Shown: positions 1 through 7,893 of the stretch, piece by piece
Layout: each line of letters begins with the position of its first letter
How positions within the stretch are numbered: the stretch's first letter is position 1
Program-made: the position numbers and the translations under genes
NCBI GenBank assembly: GCA_030531435.1
Contig: JAUNNN010000012.1
Coordinates: 1-43,885 of the forward strand
Reading direction: 5' to 3'
From: Lachnospiraceae bacterium
GTDB lineage: Bacteria; Bacillota; Clostridia; Lachnospirales; Lachnospiraceae
DNA: 43,885 nucleotides
Notes under the pieces: generated by a model
Told to the model about the DNA's origin: nothing
The model's input: only the letters and a program-made list of their open reading frames with translations
Databases searched by the model: none

Positions 1-65
1 TAATAATATAACAAATTTAATCTATTTTGCAACTATTTTTGATACCAAAGTTTTCTGTCTATCGA

Positions 66-341
66 TTAATTACTATCCTTTTCTGTGCATAACTCATACT
101 GCTCACATAATCTCAAAATGTCGCGAATATCTTCCATATGCTTATCAAGATAATCATCTGCAGCTCCAAAAGGCATTCCATTAAGCAATTCCAGTCTATA
201 TTTTGCTAATTCATATCCTTCACGTATGCCATCGAAATATATTTCTTTAATGAAATCTCTAAGTTTATCATCGCCGAAACACCGTATAGTTTTACTAAAT
301 TTCTTATCGTCAATAAGTTTTCCTATTTCTTCTTTATTCAT
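66..341 (-). CDS. small hypothetical protein, divergent from XRE regulator
   Basis: A 91-residue soluble, charged, mostly helical-looking protein of unknown function. The start at 341 is preferred over the in-frame upstream codon at 365 because a G-rich ribosome binding site (AAGGGGGCGACG, minus strand) lies just before this ATG. There is no signal peptide, membrane segment or recognised motif; two Cys sit near the C-terminus (LCEQYELC). It is transcribed away from the XRE-type regulator at 460-822, and the twin palindromes at 359-399 lie between them, so it is probably under that regulator's control. Such pairs are common in prophage-like or island DNA, but no phage or conjugation gene is visible here. 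Confidence 0.6.
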   Translation of the reverse strand: MNKEEIGKLIDDKKFSKTIRCFGDDKLRDFIKEIYFDGIREGYELAKYRLELLNGMPFGAADDYLDKHMEDIRDILRLCEQYELCTEKDSN

Positions 342-358
342 AAACGTCGCCCCCTTGT

Positions 359-399
359 ATACCAATGGTATATTTATATTAAATATATACCATTGGTAT
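359..399. promoter_or_regulatory. twin near-palindromic operators between divergent genes
   Basis: Two 13-bp near-palindromes, ATACCAATGGTAT (359-371) and ATACCATTGGTAT (387-399), are reverse complements of each other and have centres 28 bp apart. They overlap the leftward promoter and abut the -35 box of the rightward promoter. The placement fits operators for the XRE-type regulator encoded at 460-822, allowing autorepression and control of the gene at 66-341. Binding itself is inferred. Confidence 0.6.
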
Positions 400-405
400 T
401 GTCAA
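376..405 (-). promoter_or_regulatory. leftward promoter for the gene at 66-341
   Basis: On the minus strand TTGACA (405-400) is followed after 18 bp by TAATAT (381-376), inside the AT-rich stretch between the two operators. The -35 hexamer is perfect; the -10 is less certain because several AT-rich alternatives overlap. Confidence 0.5.
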
Positions 406-427
406 GACGATTATGTTATCATATAAG
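399..427 (+). promoter_or_regulatory. promoter of the XRE regulator
   Basis: TTGTCA (399-404), a 17-bp spacer and TATAAG (422-427). The -35 box shares bases with the minus-strand -35 (TTGACA, 405-400) of the divergent promoter, so the two promoters are back to back. Operator 387-399 touches this -35 box. Confidence 0.6.
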
Positions 428-459
428 AAATTTCAAACAAAGATTAGGAATATCCCCAA

Positions 460-822
460 ATGAATACCATAGATATAGAACGATTAAAAGAATGTCGATT
501 AAAGCTCGGTATAACAAAACAAGAAGCTGCAAAGCGAATACAAATCTCTCAGCCTGCTTATCTGCGATACGAAGCAGGAACGCGCCAACCTTCTGTACAA
601 ACTATTGAAAAAATAGCCGAAGTGTTTTCAACATCAGCAGATTATCTTATTGGAAAGACAAGTGAAGCTACTATAGATAGAACAATCATCGAAAAGGATA
701 AAACACCTTCCTTATTTTTGCTTGCTGAAACATGTAAAAATTTTAATGAGGCTCAATTGGAACGACTTCTTGCTTACGCAAATAAAATGTCAGAAATCGA
801 ATCTAGTAGCCACAAAAATTAG
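460..822 (+). CDS. XRE-family helix-turn-helix transcriptional regulator
   Basis: A 120-residue DNA-binding regulator. Residues about 7-65 form a Cro/CI-type HTH: KLGITKQEAAKRIQISQPAY, then the typical ending YEAGTRQPSVQTIEKIAEVF and STSADYLIG. The remaining ~50 residues are helical and charged, probably for dimerisation, and no enzymatic domain is seen. The ribosome binding site is weak (AGGA about 12 bp upstream). The gene is divergent from 66-341 with paired palindromic operators between them, which suggests autoregulation. Family assignment is firm; the target genes are inferred. Confidence 0.85.
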   Translation: MNTIDIERLKECRLKLGITKQEAAKRIQISQPAYLRYEAGTRQPSVQTIEKIAEVFSTSADYLIGKTSEATIDRTIIEKDKTPSLFLLAETCKNFNEAQLERLLAYANKMSEIESSSHKN

Positions 823-857
823 AAGTTTCTCTCCACAAATTTTGCATTGTAACAAAA

Positions 858-900
858 GAGGTCTTACCCAACTTTTTATTTCATAGCTAGGTAAGACCTT
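858..900 (-). terminator. hairpin terminator between convergent genes
   Basis: A perfect 10-bp stem, AGGTCTTACC (859-868) with GGTAAGACCT (890-899), and a 21-nt loop. On the minus strand it is followed by CTTTTGTT, so it best serves the SWIM-protein transcript; it may also stop the XRE transcript. Confidence 0.6.
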
Positions 901-936
901 GTTAATCAATTAATAATGGTCTCATAAATAGAATAC

Positions 937-1371
937 TTACCAATATCTATCGTGTATATCTTCTAACTCAACCAGCGCATCATACAATCTATCTTGCAGT
1001 TCTGCCTTAGTCAAGCTGTTCACATATCTTCGCAATTCAACATAATGTTGTCGTTCTTGCTCTTCTTCCTCTTTTTCCCATTCTTCTACCTGTTTCAAAA
1101 AATCCTCTGCGGCTTTGGGTTCTGCAGTAAAATAAAGAGCAATCATATGTTTACAAACAACTCGCCTACCTTCTGCAAAAGGACAATTACATATTGATTT
1201 TCTTGGATGTATCGTTTCAACATAAACATTATATGCTCTGCCTTCACTTCCCGAAACTACACCCGCATATATGCCATCATCTAGTTTTTTGAAGGAAACA
1301 ACTTTTTTGTTTTCATAATAATCCATGCCTCTCCAAACAGAATTACCGCTGGCTGTTTCTATTAGTCCCAT
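937..1371 (-). CDS. SWIM zinc-finger protein
   Basis: A 144-residue protein with a SWIM-type zinc-binding motif CxCx(n)CxH: C61, C63, C73 and H75 (CNCPFAEGRRVVCKH). The region before it is beta-rich; after it comes an acidic, coiled-coil-like stretch (EEWEKEEEEQERQ, ~95-110) and a helical end. SWIM domains bind zinc and often mediate DNA or protein contacts; the specific role here is unknown. A good Shine-Dalgarno (AAGGAGAG) precedes the ATG. The gene starts 20 bp after the unknown gene at 1392-1712 and is probably co-transcribed with it. Confidence 0.75.
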   Translation of the reverse strand: MGLIETASGNSVWRGMDYYENKKVVSFKKLDDGIYAGVVSGSEGRAYNVYVETIHPRKSICNCPFAEGRRVVCKHMIALYFTAEPKAAEDFLKQVEEWEKEEEEQERQHYVELRRYVNSLTKAELQDRLYDALVELEDIHDRYW

Positions 1372-1391
1372 AATAAATTCTCTCCTTATTA

Positions 1392-1712
1392 TTAATGATT
1401 TACAATATTATTCACTGCCTCCTGTAAATCATCAGAAAAATCATCCAGTTCCTTTATACTAATAATTTCTTCTCTCACTAATGCAGCAATATCATATATA
1501 GCAGAAGATTTTCTCATATCTGTAATTAACACACCTGGACACTTTTTATCCTGCTTTATTCTCTTTTCAAGTTTCCAAAATCTTTTTGACGCCGGCTCAT
1601 CCGTTTTCAGAAAATCAACATATTCCTTTAACAATCTCTCCATATAGTTTTCTTGCCAGATGCCAATTTTTTCTCTATATTTCTTCCAATCGCTATTTGT
1701 AATTTCGTACAT
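1392..1712 (-). CDS. hypothetical protein upstream of the SWIM protein
   Basis: A 106-residue, charged, all-helical-looking cytoplasmic protein with no motif I recognise. Tryptophans and tyrosines are clustered at the N-terminus and the C-terminal half is acidic. The start has a clear ribosome binding site (AGAGGGG), and a promoter with repeated sequence elements lies upstream (1734-1795). The short gap to the SWIM gene suggests the two products work together. Confidence 0.6.
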   Translation of the reverse strand: MYEITNSDWKKYREKIGIWQENYMERLLKEYVDFLKTDEPASKRFWKLEKRIKQDKKCPGVLITDMRKSSAIYDIAALVREEIISIKELDDFSDDLQEAVNNIVNH

Positions 1713-1733
1713 AGTCGCCCCTCTTTAATTTAT

Positions 1734-1795
1734 TTGTACCCAGATTGTACCCAAAATATTTTTTGTTATCAAAATGTTATCATTTGCCCGTTATC
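1734..1795 (-). promoter_or_regulatory. promoter with two sets of direct repeats
   Basis: Minus strand: -35 TTGATA (1772-1767), 17-bp spacer, -10 TACAAT (1749-1744), ahead of the 1392-1712 gene. Two copies of TTGTACCC (plus strand, 1734-1741 and 1745-1752) are 11 bp apart, one helical turn, and the second covers the -10. Three copies of GTTATC (1765-1770, 1776-1781, 1790-1795) cover and extend upstream of the -35. The spacing suggests binding sites for a regulator. Confidence 0.5.
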
Positions 1796-1816
1796 AGCGC
1801 AATCGCATTATACAGA

Positions 1817-1858
1817 AAGTGCAGTATGAATAATAAATAATTATCCCATACTGCACTT
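1817..1858. terminator. 12-bp hairpin downstream of guaA
   Basis: Perfect inverted repeat AAGTGCAGTATG (1817-1828) and CATACTGCACTT (1847-1858) with an 18-nt loop. It lies just beyond the guaA stop on the side where guaA transcription ends, so it is the likely guaA terminator. However, the T-rich tail is better on the plus strand (ATTTGTTCATATTT). Confidence 0.5.
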
Positions 1859-1912
1859 ATTTGTTCATATTTATTTAATTTGGCTTATATTGTCCTTGCA
1901 AGCCACTGGGTA

Positions 1913-3496
1913 TTATTCCATCTCTATCGTACCAGGTGGCTTTGAGGTTAAATCGAATAAAACTCTGTTAACACCCTTAACCTCGTTAATGATTCTACTC
2001 ATTACACGCTGTAATACTTCGAATGGGATTTCTGCGCTTTCTGCTGTCATGAAGTCAACTGTTTTTACTGCTCTTACTGCAACAGCATAGTCGTAAGTTC
2101 TTTCATCACCCATAACACCAACTGAACGCATATTAGTTAAAGCTGCAAAATACTGGTCAGGCTTCCATTTTGGGTCCTTTCCATTCTGTTCTTTATATCT
2201 TGCGATTTCTGCATCAACTTCTTCACGATAAATGAAGTCTGCATCCTGAACAATAGCAACCTTTTCAGCTGTTACTTCGCCTATAATTCTGATTCCAAGG
2301 CCAGGGCCAGGGAATGGCTGACGGAATACAAGATTTTCAGGTATACCAAGCTCAAGACCTGCTTTTCTTACTTCATCTTTAAAAAGATCACGAAGTGGCT
2401 CAATTATTTCTTTAAAATCTACGAAATCAGGAAGACCACCAACATTATGATGTGATTTAATAACTGCTGACTCACCACCAAGTCCTGACTCAACTACATC
2501 AGGATAAATTGTTCCCTGCGCAAGGAAGTCAACGGCTCCGATTTTCTTGGCCTCTTCTTCAAATACTCTGATGAATTCCTCACCAATAATTTTTCTCTTT
2601 CTCTCTGGCTCAGTAACGCCAGCGAGCTTATCATAATAGCGCTGCTGTGCATTTACACGTATAAAGTTAAGGTCAAACTGACCACCTTCACCAAATACGC
2701 TTTCAACCTCGTCGCCTTCATTTTTACGAAGAAGACCATGATCTACAAATACACATGTAAGCTGTTTTCCAATAGCTCTTGATAAAAGTCCTGCTGCCAC
2801 TGATGAATCAACACCACCAGAAAGAGCAAGTAACACCTTTCCATCACCAACTTTATCTCTAATAGCTTTTATAGATTCTTCAACAAATGAATCCATTCTC
2901 CATGTACCACTACATTTGCAAATTTTGCGAACATAATTGTAAAGCATCTCTACACCATACTCTGTATGAAGTACTTCTGGATGGAACTGGATTGCATATA
3001 AGTTCTTACTCTTATTCTGTGCTGCTGCAACTGGACAATCAGCTGTATGTGCAATTGTTTCAAATCCATCTGCAAGCTTTTCAATTCTATCAAAATGACT
3101 CATCCAGCAAATTGTTTCCCAAGGAACGCCTTCGAATAATTCATCTTTACTAGTAGCACCTGTAATGAGTACATTTGTCTTACCATATTCACCAACTTCA
3201 GGTCTCTTTACCTCACCACCAAGTACATGCATCATAAGCTGCGCACCATAGCAAAGGCCAAGTACAGGGACTCCAAGCTCAAATAATTCTTTTCCACATG
3301 TAGGTGCACCCTCAGCATAACAGCTATTTGGACCACCTGTTAAAATGATACCCTTTGGGTTCATTTCTTTAATCTTTTCAAGAGGTGTTTTATATGAATA
3401 AATCTCACAGTATACGTTACACTCTCTTACTCGACGGGCAACAAGCTGATTGTACTGTCCACCGAAGTCTATAACTAGAATCTTCTCCTGATCCAT
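1913..3496 (-). CDS. guaA: GMP synthase (glutamine-hydrolysing)
   Basis: Converts XMP, glutamine and ATP to GMP, the last step of guanine nucleotide synthesis, in the cytoplasm. At 527 residues it is close to the usual length. The N-terminal class I glutamine amidotransferase carries the nucleophile C82 (GLCYGAQ) and the H172/E174 pair (HPE). The ATP pyrophosphatase P-loop SGGVDSS is at 226-232. The C-terminal dimerisation domain has [14 protein letters not shown] and ends PPGTIEME, where many GuaA proteins end in IEWE. The ribosome binding site GGAGGAAAGAGG precedes the ATG. It lies 55 bp after the NlpC/P60 gene on the same strand. Confidence 0.97.
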   Translation of the reverse strand: MDQEKILVIDFGGQYNQLVARRVRECNVYCEIYSYKTPLEKIKEMNPKGIILTGGPNSCYAEGAPTCGKELFELGVPVLGLCYGAQLMMHVLGGEVKRPEVGEYGKTNVLITGATSKDELFEGVPWETICWMSHFDRIEKLADGFETIAHTADCPVAAAQNKSKNLYAIQFHPEVLHTEYGVEMLYNYVRKICKCSGTWRMDSFVEESIKAIRDKVGDGKVLLALSGGVDSSVAAGLLSRAIGKQLTCVFVDHGLLRKNEGDEVESVFGEGGQFDLNFIRVNAQQRYYDKLAGVTEPERKRKIIGEEFIRVFEEEAKKIGAVDFLAQGTIYPDVVESGLGGESAVIKSHHNVGGLPDFVDFKEIIEPLRDLFKDEVRKAGLELGIPENLVFRQPFPGPGLGIRIIGEVTAEKVAIVQDADFIYREEVDAEIARYKEQNGKDPKWKPDQYFAALTNMRSVGVMGDERTYDYAVAVRAVKTVDFMTAESAEIPFEVLQRVMSRIINEVKGVNRVLFDLTSKPPGTIEME

Positions 3497-3551
3497 GTTT
3501 TCCTCTTTCCTCCGAATACGGATTATTATCTATAAGATACTATAACCAATT

Positions 3552-4844
3552 TTACACAATTCGTCTAACAGAAATTATTGATCTATATAGTGCGTTTGTA
3601 ATTTTAATACCTGTTGCTGGTGTTGACGCATGAACTATTAAACCATTTCCAATATAAATTCCTACATGTCCACCATAATAAATAATATCACCAGGTGCAG
3701 CTTCTGAATAGCTTACTTCTCGTCCATAACCAGCCTGTGAACCTGATGTTCTAGGAAGAGAAATTCCAAAGTTTGAATAAACAGCAGAAGTAAATCCTGA
3801 ACAGTCACATCCTTCTGTTAAAGATGTTCCTCCTGCCACGTAAGGATTTCCTACAAACTGACACGCAAAGTTAGCAATTTCCTGTCCCCTTGCTGAACCA
3901 CCACCGCCACCTGAACTTGATGATGACGATTCTGATGAACTAGAAGAGGATGACTCCGAATGACTCTCTGATGATTCTGAATCAGAATCTGAAGATTCTT
4001 CTGAACTCTTTTTCTCAGCTGCAGCAGCTTCCTCTGCTCTCTTACGAGCTGCGGCCTCTTCTGCCTTTCTTCTAGCTTCTTCCTCAGCTTTTCTTCTTGC
4101 CTCTTCCTGAATACGACGACGTTCTTCAGCTTCTAATTCTTTGATTGAATTTGCCTGCTTTGTTATTTCTGCCTGATACTCTTTAGCCTTACTTCTACAG
4201 GCAGCTAACTGTAAGTCAAAGTCCTCAAGCATTTCTGAATATTCGTCTATTTTCTCTTCAAGTGCAGCCTGCTGTTCTTCAGCATCTGCCTTTATTTCTT
4301 CTAAATCTTCAAGATCGTTTTCTAATTCTTCCTTCTTTTCCTTAACTTCTTCCTTTGTCTGCTGATATTGGAAAAGAAGATATCTATCATATTCATAAAG
4401 TTTCTCAGTATATGATGCTTTATTTAATGCCTCAACATAGCTTCTAGATATAAGTAATCTTTCCACGTATGATTCTTCACCTTTTTCATACATGAACTTA
4501 ATACGTTTATCCATAGCTATTTTCTGCTGTTTCTCTTTTTCAAGGGCAGCATCATATTCCTCCTGAGCAATTTCAATTTCTTTTTCCTTGTTTTTTATAT
4601 CGCCCTTAATTACGTCAATTGCAAGCAATAAATCAACAAGCTCAGCTTCTCGCTCAGCAGCTTCCTCTTCCATAACCTCTTTGTCCATCTCAATCTCTTC
4701 AATATCATCATTGACGCTCTTGAGCTTACTTTCGGCAGCGGATTTCTGTTTTTTTGCTTCGGAAATAGTAGTTGCAGATACGGGATAATAACATGTAACA
4801 AACAATGTCATTACCATTGCAACACACAGAATCCTCTTATTCAT
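3552..4844 (-). CDS. secreted coiled-coil NlpC/P60 peptidoglycan hydrolase
   Basis: A 430-residue exported cell-wall hydrolase. A signal peptide covers residues 1-24 (cut near VSA). A long coiled coil of the PcsB/CwlO type runs ~26-275, the last part rich in EEARRKAEE repeats. A Ser/Gly linker (~280-318) leads to a C-terminal NlpC/P60 domain (~320-430) with C348 (DCSGF), H393 (GHVGIYIG) and H405 (VHAS) as the catalytic set. Such enzymes usually cut peptide bonds in peptidoglycan stems during growth or division, with the coiled coil controlling activity. A GGGGAG ribosome binding site precedes the start. Confidence 0.92.
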   Translation of the reverse strand: MNKRILCVAMVMTLFVTCYYPVSATTISEAKKQKSAAESKLKSVNDDIEEIEMDKEVMEEEAAEREAELVDLLLAIDVIKGDIKNKEKEIEIAQEEYDAALEKEKQQKIAMDKRIKFMYEKGEESYVERLLISRSYVEALNKASYTEKLYEYDRYLLFQYQQTKEEVKEKKEELENDLEDLEEIKADAEEQQAALEEKIDEYSEMLEDFDLQLAACRSKAKEYQAEITKQANSIKELEAEERRRIQEEARRKAEEEARRKAEEAAARKRAEEAAAAEKKSSEESSDSDSESSESHSESSSSSSSESSSSSSGGGGGSARGQEIANFACQFVGNPYVAGGTSLTEGCDCSGFTSAVYSNFGISLPRTSGSQAGYGREVSYSEAAPGDIIYYGGHVGIYIGNGLIVHASTPATGIKITNALYRSIISVRRIV

Positions 4845-4859
4845 TTATACTCCCCATTT

Positions 4860-4891
4860 GCCTTTCGGCTATCCCCATTGCGTATACGCAA
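4860..4891 (-). promoter_or_regulatory. leader with palindrome and small GAAA hairpin
   Basis: The 68-bp gap upstream of the NlpC/P60 gene holds a perfect 14-bp palindrome TTGCGTATACGCAA (4878-4891). On the minus strand this is followed by ATGGGGA, the mini-hairpin GCCGAAAGGC (4869-4860, GAAA-type loop) and a second ATGGGGA that overlaps the ribosome binding site. A promoter-like TTGGAT/TTATAT pair lies at the end of the upstream ATPase gene. The element is too short for a known riboswitch; function unknown. Confidence 0.35.
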
Positions 4892-4912
4892 TATAATCTC
4901 GAATAGAATTAA

Positions 4913-5707
4913 TTATCCAAGAATAGCTTTGTCATTAGCGAATTCTTCTCCACTAACAACTTCAAATCTCTTTAATAAATCAGATACTGTAAGATTCTTC
5001 TTCTCTTCCCCCTGAATATCGAGAATAATCTTACCTTCATTTAACATGATAAGACGATTACCATGAGCAATTGCATCTTTCATGTTATGTGTAATCATAA
5101 GTGTTGTAAGCTTGTCTCTAGTAACAATCTTTTCTGTAGTTTCTAAAACCTTTGCAGCTGTCTTTGGATCAAGTGCAGCTGTATGCTCATCTAAAAGAAG
5201 AAGCTTTGGCTTTTTAAGTGTAGCCATTAATAGAGTAAGTGCCTGACGCTGACCACCTGATAAAAGACCAACCTTTGTAGTCATTCTATCTTCAAGTCCA
5301 AGATCAAGAATCTTAAGCATTTCTCTATATTCTTCAACTTCTTTTTTGTGAATTCCGTTTTTAAGAGTACGTGGAAGACCTCTTCTCTTTGCAAGAGCAA
5401 GATTTTCCTGAATTTCCATTGTAGCTGCTGTTCCAAGCATAGGATCCTGAAAAACACGTCCAAGATATGAAGCTCTCTTATGCTCTGGAAGAGAAGTTAC
5501 ATCTTCACCATCAATTATGATTTTTCCTTCATCAACTTTCCATACACCAGCAATGGCATTCATAAGTGTTGATTTACCAGCACCATTACCACCAATAACT
5601 GTAATGAAATCGCCTTCGTTTATTGTTATTGAGAAATTATCGAGAGCAAGCTTTTCATTTACTGTGCCAGGATTAAATGTTTTACTTACGTTTTCAATCT
5701 TAAGCAT
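4913..5707 (-). CDS. ABC transporter ATP-binding protein
   Basis: The 264-residue cytoplasmic ATPase of an importer. Visible motifs in order: Walker A GGNGAGKST, Q-loop VFQDP, signature LLSGGQRQAL, Walker B LLLLDEHTAAL and H-loop ITHNM. Its ATG follows the permease stop directly (TAAATG), and its ribosome binding site lies inside the permease end, so the two are translationally coupled. Together with the permease and the lipoprotein at 6724-7779 it forms a three-part uptake system of the ABC_sub_bind (TrpX-like) type, in which known members import tryptophan or other small molecules; the substrate here is not determined. Confidence 0.93.
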   Translation of the reverse strand: MLKIENVSKTFNPGTVNEKLALDNFSITINEGDFITVIGGNGAGKSTLMNAIAGVWKVDEGKIIIDGEDVTSLPEHKRASYLGRVFQDPMLGTAATMEIQENLALAKRRGLPRTLKNGIHKKEVEEYREMLKILDLGLEDRMTTKVGLLSGGQRQALTLLMATLKKPKLLLLDEHTAALDPKTAAKVLETTEKIVTRDKLTTLMITHNMKDAIAHGNRLIMLNEGKIILDIQGEEKKNLTVSDLLKRFEVVSGEEFANDKAILG

Positions 5708-6637
5708 TTATTTGCCCTCCTTTTCATCAGCTTTTTTTACTATTTTTTTAGGCATGTACTGACTTCTTAAATATGGTGTTGCAAGGAAGATTGCAACTAC
5801 TACAGCAGATAAGAGTTTTAAGAGATCAGCATCGATACCGAGCCAGATAACTACGTTATATACAATGTAGTAAATTATTGAACCAAGTGTAACTGCTAAT
5901 AGCTTTAATGCAAAATTGTGGAAGAATGAGAATACAGCCTCACCGATAATAACAGCAGCAAGACCAATAACGATACATCCACGACCCATGTTAATATCTG
6001 CAAATCCCTGATACTGAGCAAGTAATGATCCAGATAAAGCAACAAGTCCATTTGAAATCATAAGTCCAAGAACCTTTGCTGCATTTGTATTAATACCCTG
6101 CGCTCTTGCCATACCGGAATTACAGCCTGTAGCTCTTAGTGCTGAACCGAGCTCTGTTCCAAAAAACCAGTATAAAACAAAAATTAAAATTGCTATACAG
6201 ATTGCTACTACGAAGATTGTATTCTTAAATAAAGCAACGCCTTTAATATATCTAAGAGATACAACAAGACTATATTTATCTACGTTTATCGCCTGATTGG
6301 ATTTACCCATGATTTTAAGGTTTACTGAATATAAACCAAGCTGTGTAAGAATACCTGCGAGTATTGCCGGTATACCCATAAATGTATGAAATATTCCCGT
6401 CACAAAACCTGTTAACATACCTGCAACTATAGCAGCAAGCATTGAAACATACACATTATGTCCAGACATCATCATCATGATACATACGGCACCGCCTGTT
6501 CCAAGAGAACCATCGACTGTAAGATCAGCTATATCAAGCACCTTATATGTAATATAAATACCAATGGCTGTGATACCCCAAATCAAACCCTGTGCACATG
6601 CACCTGGCATCGCATTTAATAAACTAATAAAATTCAT
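5708..6637 (-). CDS. ABC transporter permease
   Basis: A 309-residue polytopic membrane protein with about eight to nine hydrophobic segments, of the branched-chain-amino-acid/sugar-type permease class (BPD_transp_2-like). The segment KVLDIADLTVDGSLGTGGAV and a GLVALSGSLLAQYQGFADINMGRG stretch (shown here across two helices) are typical of permeases paired with ABC_sub_bind lipoproteins. The start is placed at the ATG at 6637 (GGAG 8 bp upstream), not at the in-frame TTG at 6643. It probably forms a homodimeric channel with the ATPase at 4913-5707. Confidence 0.88.
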   Translation of the reverse strand: MNFISLLNAMPGACAQGLIWGITAIGIYITYKVLDIADLTVDGSLGTGGAVCIMMMMSGHNVYVSMLAAIVAGMLTGFVTGIFHTFMGIPAILAGILTQLGLYSVNLKIMGKSNQAINVDKYSLVVSLRYIKGVALFKNTIFVVAICIAILIFVLYWFFGTELGSALRATGCNSGMARAQGINTNAAKVLGLMISNGLVALSGSLLAQYQGFADINMGRGCIVIGLAAVIIGEAVFSFFHNFALKLLAVTLGSIIYYIVYNVVIWLGIDADLLKLLSAVVVAIFLATPYLRSQYMPKKIVKKADEKEGK

Positions 6638-6660
6638 ATACAAGTCTCCAAAATAGAAAA

Positions 6661-6690
6661 AATCACGGGCACATTAATGCACCCGTGATT
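6661..6690 (-). terminator. attenuator-like terminator inside the ABC operon
   Basis: A 9-bp GC-containing stem, AATCACGGG (6661-6669) with CCCGTGATT (6682-6690), and an inner CATTAATG palindrome. On the minus strand it is followed by TTTTTTCTATTTT. It stands between the binding-protein gene and the permease gene, where partial termination would make more binding protein than permease and ATPase. Confidence 0.8.
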
Positions 6691-6723
6691 AATAATAACA
6701 TATTTACCTAATAGAATAAATAA

Positions 6724-7779
6724 TTATTCTGCTTCAATTGCTACATAATCTGAAGGAATTTCGATTCCAAGTGCTTCACAGTTAGCAGCATTGTATTTCT
6801 TTGTAAATTCTGGAGCGTATTCAACAGGCATATCTGCAATGTTAGCCTCACCTGTTAATACCTTAACAGCCATCTTACCTGTAGCAACACCAAGGTCATA
6901 GTAGCTGATTGAAAGTGTTGCAATACCACATGATGCGCAGATACCTTCTTCACCAGCAACGACAGGAACCTTAGCTGGAGCACAGATGTTCTGGATGATT
7001 TCTGTATTAGAAGCAACTGTGTTATCTGTTGGTACATAAATTGCATCACATGCATCAGCTGCTGATGTTACAACTGCTGATAAATCATTTGAATCAGCGA
7101 ATGCATAGTATTCACACTCAAATCCCTTATCCTCAAGGTAACCCTTAACTGTATCTACCTGATACTGTGAGTTAGCTTCTGCTGAACAGTAAAGAAGACC
7201 AATCTTCTTTGCATCTGGTAATAACTCTGAGAAGATTGCAGCCTGTCCATCAAGTGGAGCAAGGTCTGATGTACCTGAAATGTTACCACCAACTGTACCT
7301 GAGAAGTTATCAATATCAAGAGCAACACCATACTCTGTAACTGATGTTCCAAGAATTGGGATCTCATTTGTACCAGCAGCTGCAGCCTGAAGAGCAGGTG
7401 TAGCGTTTGCTAAAATAAGATTTACATTGCTTGAAACAAAGCTGTTGATGATTGTTGAACATGTATTTGAATCACCCTGTGCGTTCTGCTCGTCAAATTT
7501 TACAGCATCACCAAGAGCTTCCTTAATAGCATCTTCAAATCCCTGTGTTGCAGCGTCAAGAGCTGGATGCTCAACAAGCTGACAAATACCAACTGTATAA
7601 GTTTCACCAGCCACTTCTTCAGCTGATGTGTCTGCTGCTTCTGCAGCTTCTTCAGTCTTTTCTTCTGTTGCTTCTGTTGTAGCTGTTTCAGCCTGTGCTG
7701 GAGCTGCTTCTTTAGCACCGCAACCAACAAGACCTACTACAAGTGTAGCAGCAAGAAGCATTGCAATTTTCTTCTTCAT
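6724..7779 (-). CDS. ABC transporter substrate-binding lipoprotein (TrpX-like family)
   Basis: A 351-residue lipoprotein. The signal sequence ends in lipobox LVGC (Cys20) and is followed by an Ala/Glu/Thr-rich linker to ~60. The mature domain resembles ABC_sub_bind proteins (periplasmic-binding fold, e.g. GICQLVEHPALDAATQGFED and ILANATPALQAAAAGTNEIP). It captures the ligand at the outer membrane face and hands it to the permease. It is first in the operon, with an AGGAGG ribosome binding site and a strong promoter (7836-7864). In streptococci a related system carries tryptophan; no T-box or tryptophan-responsive leader is visible here, so the ligand stays open. Confidence 0.9.
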   Translation of the reverse strand: MKKKIAMLLAATLVVGLVGCGAKEAAPAQAETATTEATEEKTEEAAEAADTSAEEVAGETYTVGICQLVEHPALDAATQGFEDAIKEALGDAVKFDEQNAQGDSNTCSTIINSFVSSNVNLILANATPALQAAAAGTNEIPILGTSVTEYGVALDIDNFSGTVGGNISGTSDLAPLDGQAAIFSELLPDAKKIGLLYCSAEANSQYQVDTVKGYLEDKGFECEYYAFADSNDLSAVVTSAADACDAIYVPTDNTVASNTEIIQNICAPAKVPVVAGEEGICASCGIATLSISYYDLGVATGKMAVKVLTGEANIADMPVEYAPEFTKKYNAANCEALGIEIPSDYVAIEAE

Positions 7780-7835
7780 AATATTTCCTCCTAAAATTTA
7801 ATCCCGTTTTTGTCCGATAAATCAGACCATAACAG

Positions 7836-7864
7836 ATTATATAAGTTCAACACTTTAAAGTCAA
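7836..7864 (-). promoter_or_regulatory. promoter of the ABC importer operon, with overlapping inverted repeat
   Basis: Minus strand: -35 TTGACT (7864-7859), 17-bp spacer, -10 TATAAT (7841-7836). A short inverted repeat AAAGTCA-ATG-TGACTTT (7857-7873) overlaps the -35 box and could be an operator. It could instead help terminate the operon that ends at 7894, but it lacks a good T tract in that direction. Confidence 0.7.
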
Positions 7865-7893
7865 TGTGACTTTTCCTTGAAAATTCACGAGTT

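Noticed and set aside
393-608. A second frame across the XRE gene start encoding a Lys/Arg-rich peptide
   Set aside because: No ribosome binding site, no domain, and it overlaps the clearly HTH-encoding frame.
1913-1960. Duplicate of the guaA 3' end as an attachment site in the left flank
   Set aside because: Only a 7-bp chance match (CTATCGT near 940-950) was found, too short to count.
4860-4891. Cyclic-dinucleotide riboswitch ahead of the NlpC/P60 gene
   Set aside because: The GCCGAAAGGC hairpin tempted this, but the leader is too short and lacks the conserved core of the c-di-GMP or c-di-AMP classes.
7780-7893. T-box or tryptophan leader before the ABC importer
   Set aside because: The leader is short and has no specifier loop, T-box sequence or antiterminator.
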